Assembly (NCBI GenBank): GCA_041674525.1 | Contig: JBAYVN010000006.1 | Location: 1-57,256 of the forward strand | DNA: 57,256 bases | Direction: 5' to 3' | From: SHYQ01 sp041674525 | Lineage (GTDB): Bacteria; Chloroflexota; Dehalococcoidia; UBA2979 | Shown: in pieces, positions 17,308-24,423 of the stretch | Position numbering within the stretch: the first letter of the stretch is position 1 | Layout: the number at the start of each line of letters is the position of its first letter | The notes under the pieces: generated by a model | The model's database searches: none | Seen by the model: only the letters and a program-made list of their open reading frames with translations | What the model was told of the DNA's origin: nothing | Program-made: the position numbers and the translations under genes

Positions 17308-18537
17308 ATGGCGGAGGATCAGGCGGCGCGCTGGGCATGGATGCGCGAGCAGACACCGGTCACCCGGCGGTACGCGTACCTCAACGCGGGCTGGTCAGGA
17401 CCGCTATCCATTGGCGTCGCGGAGGCGATGCGCCAGCGCATCGAGCTCGAGCTCGTGTATGGGCCCACCACGCGCGCGGTCACCGAGGACCGCATGGAGC
17501 TCGCCACGCGGCTGCGAGCCGCGACGGCGACGATGCTGGGTGCGGACGCCGACGAGATCGCGATCACCGGCAACACCACCGAGGGCGTGAACATCGCCGT
17601 CAACGGCGTGGCGCTGCAACCGGGCGACCGGGTGGTGACCACCAGCATCGAGCACGTCGGTGGGCTGATCCCCGCCTACTGGACGCGTCGCCGCGCCGGT
17701 GCGGACGTATTGGTCGTCCCGATCGAGGCGAGCAGCGGGTCCGGCGAGGTCATCGAGCGCTTCGACCAGGCGCTGGGGGACGTACCGAAGCTGGTGATCC
17801 TCTCGGAGATCTCGTATGCCACCGGGCAGGTGCTGCCGCTCGCGGAGATCACCCGCCTCGCGCACGCGCGCGGCGCGACCGTGGTGGTGGACGGGGCCCA
17901 AACCGCCGGCCACATCCCGATCGATGTGCATGCGCTGGGCATCGACGCCTACGCGGTGCCGTCGCACAAGTGGCTCTGCGGCCCGGACGGCCTGGGCATG
18001 CTCTACGTCCGGCGGGACCGCATCCCCGACCTGGACCCGGTGAAGGTCGGCGGGCGCGCGGCGGCCTCGTACGACTTCGCGGGCGCCTTCGAAGCCGAGC
18101 GGGAGCACGTGACGAAGTTCGAGGTCTCCACGAACTCCACGCCGGTGATCGCGGGGACGCTGGTCGCAGTGGAGCAGTACCTGGCGTCGGGCGCGGCAGC
18201 GGTCTGGGACCGCACGCGGGCCCTCAACCGCTACGCCGAGCACTGCCTCGGCGCCATCCCGGGCGTGCAGGTGACGGGTGCGCACACGGATGCCACGCGC
18301 TCGGGGCTCTTCCTCTTCGCGCTGTCCGGCGTGGACCCCGCCCACCTCGCGGCGTACCTCCAGGAGGAGGGGCAGATCGTCTGCCGCTCGGTGCGCCAGA
18401 TGGGCTCCGTGCGGCTCTCACTGCACGTCTACAACACCGAGGCCGAGGTTGACCGCACGGCGGAGCTCGTGGCGCGCGTTGCGGCCGCCGGGGGCGTCCC
18501 GGAGCAGTACCGCGTCGCGACCGGCCCGGAGGCGTAG
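17308..18537 (+). CDS. class V aminotransferase (cysteine desulfurase/epimerase-like)
   Basis: This 409-residue PLP-dependent enzyme of the class V aminotransferase fold is cytosolic. Residues visible are the phosphate-binding GNTTEGVN (88-95), E114-H116 stacking over PLP, D195 in VVVDGAQTAGH binding the ring nitrogen, and K221 in PSHKW forming the Schiff base. The overall pattern resembles isopenicillin-N-epimerase-like and EgtE-like members more than IscS, because the IscS active-site Cys loop is not evident. GGGAGG precedes the ATG at 17308 by about six bases. The gene is divergent from tam. Its substrate is not determined. Confidence 0.9.
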   Translation: MAEDQAARWAWMREQTPVTRRYAYLNAGWSGPLSIGVAEAMRQRIELELVYGPTTRAVTEDRMELATRLRAATATMLGADADEIAITGNTTEGVNIAVNGVALQPGDRVVTTSIEHVGGLIPAYWTRRRAGADVLVVPIEASSGSGEVIERFDQALGDVPKLVILSEISYATGQVLPLAEITRLAHARGATVVVDGAQTAGHIPIDVHALGIDAYAVPSHKWLCGPDGLGMLYVRRDRIPDLDPVKVGGRAAASYDFAGAFEAEREHVTKFEVSTNSTPVIAGTLVAVEQYLASGAAAVWDRTRALNRYAEHCLGAIPGVQVTGAHTDATRSGLFLFALSGVDPAHLAAYLQEEGQIVCRSVRQMGSVRLSLHVYNTEAEVDRTAELVARVAAAGGVPEQYRVATGPEA

Positions 18538-18561
18538 AGGCCTGTACGTGGCGCTCGCCGC

Positions 18562-18567
18562 TACAAT
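18562..18567 (+). promoter_or_regulatory. candidate -10 element (TACAAT)
   Basis: CGCTACAAT lies 69 bases before the acyl-CoA synthetase-like gene and matches the consensus TATAAT at 5 of 6 positions in a GC-rich gap. The -35 region is not clear. Confidence 0.4.
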
Positions 18568-18635
18568 CGCCCGGGCCGCCCGGCGGCGCCGCGCGATGCG
18601 GCGGCCCGGAATCGCGTGACCGGTGGGGGGGAGCC

Positions 18636-20087
18636 ATGACCGAACACCCGCTCGATCTCATCTTCCACCCGCGCGCCGTGGCGCTCGTAGGCGTGCCGTC
18701 GAACGGCGCTGCGGGCGGGCCCGGGTGGGGGTTCCTCACCTCCCTGCTCGATCAGAAGTTTCAGGAGCGCCATCCGCTCTACCCGGTCAACCCGAAGATG
18801 ACGGAGGTCGAGGGACTGACATGCTACCCCTCGCTCCTCGACACGCCGGACCCGGTGGATCACGTGATCTCGCTGGTCCCCGCCAGCGCCGCGCCCGCGC
18901 TCGTGGAGCAGGTGCTCCAGAAGCACGTGCGCTCGGTGCACTTCTACACCGCCGGCTTCTCGGAAACCGGCGACCCGGCGCTCGCGCAGGTGGAGGCGGC
19001 GATGGTCGCGAAGCTGCGCGCGGCGGGGGTGCGCGTGATCGGCCCGAACTCGCTCGGGCTATACGTGCCGGAGGCCGGGCTCGCGTTCATGAACGGCTTC
19101 CCTCGCGAGCCCGGCAACGTGATGGTGGTCTCGCAGTCAGGCGCGAATGCCGGTGACGTGATCTTCAACCTCGCCCGGCGCGGGGTGCGCTTCTCGAAGG
19201 GAATCTCCTTCGGCAACGGCATCGACCTCCGCTCGTACGACTTCTTCAACTACGCCGCGGAGGACGACCAGACCGAGGTGGTGACCGCGTACATCGAGGG
19301 CGTGCAGGACGGCCGGCGCTTCTTCGAGGCGGTGAAGCACTGCGCCGCCGTCAAGCCGGTGATCCTGCTCAAGGGCGGGCTCTCCAGCGTGGGCGCTCGC
19401 GCGGCGCGCTCCCATACCGGGTCGCTGGCCGGCTCGATCCAGGTCTTCGACGCCATGTGCCGGCAGGCCGGCGCGATGCGCGCCGAGAACATGGAGGAGC
19501 TCCACGACCTGGTGATCGCCGTGAACACCTCGGTGCGCCACGTCCGCGGCACGGGCATCGCCGTCGTGGGCATCGGCGGCGGCTACGGCGTCCTGGCTTC
19601 GGACGCGATCGCCCTCGAGGGACTGGACGTGCCGGAGCTCTCGGAGGCCACGCAGGAGGAGCTGCGCGAGTTCGCGGTCCCCGGGACCAGCGTGAACAAC
19701 CCAGTGGATACGTTCGTCCGCGCCCCCGCGGACCTCGAGCGCATGATCCGCGCGGTCGGCCGCTCCGAGGTCATCGACGCTGCCTTCGTGAATCCGACGT
19801 TCGGCCAGCCGACCGGCACGCTGCCCCGCGAGGAGGTGGAGCGGCGCGCCGCGGAGGCCGCCCGGCAGAGCGCGGAGCTGCTCGCGCGGGTGCAGGAAGA
19901 GACGGGCACCGCGATGGTGGCCGTCACGCGCGACCGCGGCGCGCCCGGCCCCGGCGGGGAGGAGTTCCTGCTGGAGGCGTACCGTCGCGGCGTGGCCGTC
20001 TACCCGAGCGTGGCGCGCGCGGCGCGCGCGATCGCACGGATCCGCGATTGGCGCGCCCAGCGCGAGGGGCTGCCGGACATCTTCTAG
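18636..20087 (+). CDS. CoA-binding protein, ADP-forming acyl-CoA synthetase alpha subunit-like
   Basis: This 483-residue protein resembles the alpha part of ADP-forming acetyl/acyl-CoA synthetases and succinyl-CoA synthetase. The N-terminal CoA-binding Rossmann domain starts FHPRAVALVGVP. The ligase domains contain GPNSLG, VVSQSGA and KGGLSS. The phosphorylated histidine is recognisable as H260 in ARSHTGSLAGS. The C-terminal ATP-grasp beta part is absent and no separate beta gene is nearby. It may use a distant beta subunit or do something else with acyl-CoA. The next gene, a pterin-binding barrel, follows after 77 bases and is probably in the same operon. The start has GTGGGGGGGAG upstream. 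Confidence 0.85.
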   Translation: MTEHPLDLIFHPRAVALVGVPSNGAAGGPGWGFLTSLLDQKFQERHPLYPVNPKMTEVEGLTCYPSLLDTPDPVDHVISLVPASAAPALVEQVLQKHVRSVHFYTAGFSETGDPALAQVEAAMVAKLRAAGVRVIGPNSLGLYVPEAGLAFMNGFPREPGNVMVVSQSGANAGDVIFNLARRGVRFSKGISFGNGIDLRSYDFFNYAAEDDQTEVVTAYIEGVQDGRRFFEAVKHCAAVKPVILLKGGLSSVGARAARSHTGSLAGSIQVFDAMCRQAGAMRAENMEELHDLVIAVNTSVRHVRGTGIAVVGIGGGYGVLASDAIALEGLDVPELSEATQEELREFAVPGTSVNNPVDTFVRAPADLERMIRAVGRSEVIDAAFVNPTFGQPTGTLPREEVERRAAEAARQSAELLARVQEETGTAMVAVTRDRGAPGPGGEEFLLEAYRRGVAVYPSVARAARAIARIRDWRAQREGLPDIF

Positions 20088-20120
20088 CGATCGTGTTCTG
20101 GCGGACGTGTTCTGGCGATC
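20079..20120 (+). repeat. three 14-bp tandem repeats across a stop codon
   Basis: Copies ATCTTCTAGCGATC, GTGTTCTGGCGGAC and GTGTTCTGGCGATC follow one another with an exact 14-base period; copies 2 and 3 match at 12/14, copies 1 and 3 at 11/14. The TAG in copy 1 is the stop codon of the CoA-binding gene and is TGG in the later copies. Flanking GCGATCG (20087) and CGATCGC (20116) form perfect 7-base inverted arms. Confidence 0.7.
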
Positions 20121-20164
20121 GCGCGCTCGGACGCGCCCGGGCGAGTGGGTCAGCGAGGAGTCCC

Positions 20165-21067
20165 ATGCTGCTGATCGGGCAATCGCTCGAGCTGGTCCGC
20201 CCCGCCCTGCTGGCGGCGGTGCGCGCCGAGGACTCGGGCGCCGTCGTCGGCCACGCGCACGCGCAGGTCGCATCGGGCGCGGGGGGCATCGACATCAACG
20301 GTGGGGCTGCGGCCGACCACGTGGACCTGGCGTGGTGCGCGCGCGTGCTCGGCGGCGCGCTGCCGGGGGTGACGCTCCTCATCGACACCGCGGCCACGCT
20401 GCTGCTCGCCGAGGTCCTGGACGCGTGCCATCGCGCCGGGGCGCCTGCCACCGGCACGCTCGTCGCCAACTCGCTCCCCGCGGGCGACGGGGGCGCGTTC
20501 CCCGAGGACGCCCGGCTGGCGCTGCGCGTCGCCGCGCGAACCGGCGCGGGCATCGTCGTTTCGCCGCGACTCGCGGACGATCTGGCCGTGGCACCGGCGT
20601 CGAGCGCCGAACGGGTGATCGCGGCCGGCCGGATGGCCGCCGAACGCGCTCGCGCGGAGGGCATCACCGGCGCGATCTACCTCGATGCGCTCGCCTTCCC
20701 GCCGTCCGTCGACCCGGCTCGCTGCGCGCGCGCCCTCGGGACGCTGCGCGCGTGGCGCGAAGCCGGCGGCGCGGAGCCGCTGGTCGCGGTCGGGAACGTG
20801 GGCTTCGGGGCGCCGCGCGTGCTGGCCCCTGCACTGCGCGCGGTCTACGCCGCCGCGGCGGTGGGCGCCGGCGCGACTGCCCTCATCCTGCCGGTCGAGG
20901 AGGCCGGAACGGTGCGCGCGGCCCGTCTCGCGGCGGGCGAGGTCACTCCGGACGGCCCCGAGGAGGAGTGGCTGGTCGCCGCGGCCCGCGCGACGGCAGC
21001 GGGGGAGCAGCCGCCGGTCCCGCCCGCCTCGCTCGAGGCGGCGGCGCGGGCGATCTTCGGCGGCTAG
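20165..21067 (+). CDS. pterin-binding (MeTr/DHPS-like) TIM-barrel protein
   Basis: This 300-residue protein resembles methyltetrahydrofolate:corrinoid methyltransferase and dihydropteroate synthase barrels. The pattern includes an opening LLIGQSLELVRPALLAAVRA, AGGIDINGGA (the usual aGAd.lDvN.G pterin motif), LIDTAA, VANSL, and DPARCARALGTLRAWREAG followed by AVGNVGFGAPR, like the VSNVSFGLP region of MeTr. It would bind a folate or other pterin in the cytosol. AGGAG is four bases before the ATG. It follows the CoA-binding gene on the same strand. Its stop codon shares the bases CTAG with the mutL stop on the other strand. Exact methyl acceptor unknown; no corrinoid protein is nearby. Confidence 0.75.
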   Translation: MLLIGQSLELVRPALLAAVRAEDSGAVVGHAHAQVASGAGGIDINGGAAADHVDLAWCARVLGGALPGVTLLIDTAATLLLAEVLDACHRAGAPATGTLVANSLPAGDGGAFPEDARLALRVAARTGAGIVVSPRLADDLAVAPASSAERVIAAGRMAAERARAEGITGAIYLDALAFPPSVDPARCARALGTLRAWREAGGAEPLVAVGNVGFGAPRVLAPALRAVYAAAAVGAGATALILPVEEAGTVRAARLAAGEVTPDGPEEEWLVAAARATAAGEQPPVPPASLEAAARAIFGG

Positions 21068-22878
21068 CGGCGGCCGAACGAGCGATCGAGCGCCGCGCGG
21101 CTCAGGTGCAGCATCGTCGGCCGCCCGTGCGGGCACGTGTGCGGCGTCTCGCAGGCCTCGAGGGCCTGCAGCAGGGCGCGCTGCTGCTCCGCGTCGATAC
21201 GATCCCCCGCCATCACCGCCGCGCGGCATGCCAGGGAGGCGGCGGCACGGTCCGGACCGGTGAGCCGCTCCTCCGCCTCCATGCGGTCGAGGTAGTCGCG
21301 CAGCGCGCCGCGAGCGTCGCGTCCGGCAAGCGCCGCAGGCACGGCACGCAGGATCACGGCCGCGCCGTCCGTGGGGTCGATCACCCATCCCAGCTCCGCG
21401 AGCGCGTCCGCCTCAGCCAGCGCCAGCGCCGCGTGGGGCGCGGGCAGCGGCGTGACCACGGCCTGCAGCAGCGGCTGGGACGCCGGGCGGCCCGCCACGC
21501 GGGCCGCGAGCACCGCCTCGTAGAGCACGCGCTCGTGCGCGGCGTGCTGGTCGACGAGATACAGCCCGTCGGGAGCCTCGGCGACGAGGTATGTGGCATC
21601 GACCTGTCCCAGCGGGCGCAGCATGGGCAGTCGCGCGCCGATGCCGAGTCCGGGCTGCCCCGGCGCCGCGGTATCCGCAGTGGCGCCCGCAGGCACGCCG
21701 GGGGCGGGCACGCTCGCCGCGTCGAGCATGGACGCGGGCCGTGCACCGGCGATCACAGCGTGGCCTCCGGGGGCCGGCGCGTCGTTCGCGCTCGCCGACT
21801 CGCTCCACCCCCCGCCCGGCCACGAGGCGGTCAACGGCAGCGGGGCCAGCGGCACACCCGATCCGGCCAGCGCCTGGCGGATGGCATCGGCGACCGTGGC
21901 ATAGACCAGGCGCTCGTGGCGGAAGCGAACCTCGGCCTTGGTCGGGTGCACGTTCACGTCGACCTGGTCGGGCGGCACCGTGATCCGCACCAGCGCCACG
22001 GGGTGCCGCCCGGCGGGGATCAATCCCGCGTACCCCTGCTCGATCGCGTACGCCAGCGTTCGTGACGTGATCGTCCGTCCGTTGGCGACCAGGTGGAGGT
22101 ACGCGCGGCTCCCCCGGTGGAGCGAAGGCGGTCCGGCGAGGCCGGTCACCTCCGCCGCCGCGCCCGTCTCCTCGTCCCGGCGGGCGGCTGCGACCGGCAC
22201 GAGCGCCGAGGCGACCTCCGCGCCGTGCACCGCGGCGATCGCGTCGCGCGGATCCCCGGTGCCGGGAGAGGCCAGCACGACGCGGCCGTCCGCGACCAGC
22301 CGGAACGCCACCTCCGGGTAGGCCAGCGCGAGCGCCGCGATGACGTCGGCGACGGCTCGCGTCTCGGCGCGGGCGGTGTGCAGGAAGCGGCGACGCGCGG
22401 GCAGCGCCGCGAAGAGGTCGCGCGCCTCGACCGTGGTCCCCGGGGCCGCAGCGGCGCTCCCGAGCCGCTCCAGGCGGCCATCGCGCAGGCGCGCCACCGC
22501 CGCGGCCTGCTCGCGCGCCGGGCGCGACGTGAGATCGACGTCCGCCGCAGCCGCGATCGAGGCCAGCGCCTCGCCGCGGAAGCCCAGGGTGCGCACGGCG
22601 AAGAGGTCCTGCTCGTTCCGCAGCTTGGAGGTGGCGTGCCGCTCGAAGGCGTCGGCGACCTGGTCCGGCGGGATGCCGAATCCGTCGTCGTGCACGCGGA
22701 TGCGATCGACGCCACCGCCCTCGATCTCGACCTCGATGTGCCCGGCCCCCGCGTCGAGCGCGTTCTCCACCAGCTCTTTCACCACGCTCGCGGGGCGCTC
22801 AATCACCTCGCCGGCGGCAATGCGCGCAGCGACCTCCGGGGGGAGCACACTGATACGTGGGCGATCGCCGTCGCTCAT
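21064..22878 (-). CDS. mutL: DNA mismatch repair protein MutL
   Basis: This 604-residue GHKL ATPase couples MutS mismatch recognition to strand incision. The N-terminal ATPase motifs are complete: IAAGEVIERPASVVKELVEN, DDGFGIP, HATSK and GFRGEALASI. A Pro/Ala-rich linker (~340-415) leads to the C-terminal domain with the metal-binding endonuclease motif DQHAAHERVLYE (443-454), plus ACRAAVMAGD and CPHGRP. This is therefore the endonuclease type used by bacteria without MutH. The ATG at 22878 (MSDGDRPRIS) has GGGGAGG upstream; a longer frame to 23067 is not homologous. mutS lies nearby, separated by a divergent protease gene. Confidence 0.97.
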   Translation of the reverse strand: MSDGDRPRISVLPPEVAARIAAGEVIERPASVVKELVENALDAGAGHIEVEIEGGGVDRIRVHDDGFGIPPDQVADAFERHATSKLRNEQDLFAVRTLGFRGEALASIAAAADVDLTSRPAREQAAAVARLRDGRLERLGSAAAAPGTTVEARDLFAALPARRRFLHTARAETRAVADVIAALALAYPEVAFRLVADGRVVLASPGTGDPRDAIAAVHGAEVASALVPVAAARRDEETGAAAEVTGLAGPPSLHRGSRAYLHLVANGRTITSRTLAYAIEQGYAGLIPAGRHPVALVRITVPPDQVDVNVHPTKAEVRFRHERLVYATVADAIRQALAGSGVPLAPLPLTASWPGGGWSESASANDAPAPGGHAVIAGARPASMLDAASVPAPGVPAGATADTAAPGQPGLGIGARLPMLRPLGQVDATYLVAEAPDGLYLVDQHAAHERVLYEAVLAARVAGRPASQPLLQAVVTPLPAPHAALALAEADALAELGWVIDPTDGAAVILRAVPAALAGRDARGALRDYLDRMEAEERLTGPDRAAASLACRAAVMAGDRIDAEQQRALLQALEACETPHTCPHGRPTMLHLSRAALDRSFGRR

Positions 22879-22958
22879 GCAGTCCTCCCCTGGCGGTTGC
22901 CCCGCGATCGGAGGCTGGCTAGCATGAATGCCCAACAGGGCGCGACAGGGATGTTCCT

Positions 22959-24395
22959 CTGCAACACATCTGGATCCGCGTTGCCGCCCTCGCCGCGCTC
23001 GGCGTGATCGCCGGAGCGGATAGCGCGCGCACCACGCCCCCCCATTCCGTGCCCTCCAGCCCCGCACCGATCGCGGCGAGGGCCGAACGCACCGACCGCA
23101 TCCTCGTGACGCCCCTGGAGGGCACGAGCGTCGTGTCCCTGCGCGCCACCCTCACGGCGCGGGGCTTCGATGTCGACCCCGGTGTGGGTATGGATGCCTT
23201 CGCTGCCGTGCGCGTGCCGCCGGGCACGGACGCCGCCCGGCTCGCGGCCGAACTCGCGCAGCGCGTCCCGGCGCGCAACGTGGAGGCTGACGGGGTGGTG
23301 CGCGCCCAGCGCGAGCCCAACGATCCGCTCTACCGGCAGGAGCAGGGCTACCTGGACGTCATCCACGCGGCGCGCGCCTGGGACAGCACCACGGGCGGCG
23401 CCGAGGTGCTGATCGCGATCGTGGACAGCGGCGTCGCGTGGGATCAGCCGGATCTCCGCGATCGTCTCTTCTACAACACCCGCGAGGCGCCCCTGAGCGC
23501 CGTGGACGCGGACGGGAACGGCTGCCCGGCAGACATCGTCGGCTGCAACTTCGTGAGCCTCGCGACCGCGGACCCCTCCTGTGAGTACACGGCGGCCCCG
23601 CCCAACTGGCGCACCAGCGACGACGAGGGCCACGGCACGTTCGTCGCCGGTCTCGCCGCGGCCGCCGGCGACAACGGCGCCGGGATCACGGGCATCGCGT
23701 GGAACGCGCGCATCCTGCCGGTGAAGGTCCTGGATTGCACCGCCACCGGACGCATCGCCGACGCCGCAGCCGGGATCCGCTATGCCGCGCGCATGGGCGC
23801 GCAGGTGATCAACGTCTCCTTCGGCGCGACCGCGGACTCGCTGGTGCTGCGGGAGGCGGTCGAGGAAGCGCAGGCGCGTGGATCGATGATCGTAGCCTCC
23901 GCCGGCAACGAGTCGCAGCGCGCGATCACGTACCCGGCGGCCTACCCGGGCGTCGTCTCCGTCGCGGCCAGCGGGCGCATCGGCGCGGAGGGTGTGGACT
24001 ACCGCTCGCTCGCGCTGTTCACCAACTTCGGCGGGGTCGACGTGATGGCACCGGGCGTCGGGGTGGTGAGCACGGTGCCGGAGGCTGCCTGCGGGACGCG
24101 GGGCTGGACGTGCATCGACGGGCCGTACGCCTCCGCCAGCGGGTCCTCGTTCGCCACGCCGATCGTCGCGGGCGCCGTGGCGCTGCTGCGAGCGCGCTTC
24201 CCGGATCTCTCCCCCGCACTCCTGCGTTCGATCCTCCTCGGGAGCCGCCAGCCCGGCACGCTGGCCGCCGACCCCGGCCTGCTGGACATCGGCGCGGCCG
24301 TCGACTGGCCGATCTACAGCAACGGGGCGCCCGGCACGAGTCGCGCCGGTGACGGCCCGCCCCGAGGCCCGGCGGTCGGCCCGGGCGGCAGATAG
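22959..24395 (+). CDS. secreted subtilisin-like (S8) serine protease, probable CTG start
   Basis: This is an exported peptidase with the full catalytic triad. Numbered from the first canonical start (GTG 23004) these are D141 (IVDSG), H210 (GHGTFVAG) and S382 (GSSFATP). A propeptide-like region (I9-like) lies at ~30-100. The frame is open upstream of GTG 23004 to a stop at 22920 and encodes a good signal peptide, QHIWIRVAALAALGVIAG, but it contains no ATG, GTG or TTG. CTG at 22959 is the most plausible start, giving 478 residues. Alternatively a short ORF (22924-23007), whose stop overlaps GTG 23004 as GTGA, acts as a leader, or there is a sequence error. A Gly/Pro tail ends the protein. Confidence 0.88.
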   Translation: MQHIWIRVAALAALGVIAGADSARTTPPHSVPSSPAPIAARAERTDRILVTPLEGTSVVSLRATLTARGFDVDPGVGMDAFAAVRVPPGTDAARLAAELAQRVPARNVEADGVVRAQREPNDPLYRQEQGYLDVIHAARAWDSTTGGAEVLIAIVDSGVAWDQPDLRDRLFYNTREAPLSAVDADGNGCPADIVGCNFVSLATADPSCEYTAAPPNWRTSDDEGHGTFVAGLAAAAGDNGAGITGIAWNARILPVKVLDCTATGRIADAAAGIRYAARMGAQVINVSFGATADSLVLREAVEEAQARGSMIVASAGNESQRAITYPAAYPGVVSVAASGRIGAEGVDYRSLALFTNFGGVDVMAPGVGVVSTVPEAACGTRGWTCIDGPYASASGSSFATPIVAGAVALLRARFPDLSPALLRSILLGSRQPGTLAADPGLLDIGAAVDWPIYSNGAPGTSRAGDGPPRGPAVGPGGR

Positions 24396-24423
24396 CCGCA
24401 CGCGGAGTGCGCCCCCGTCCACC

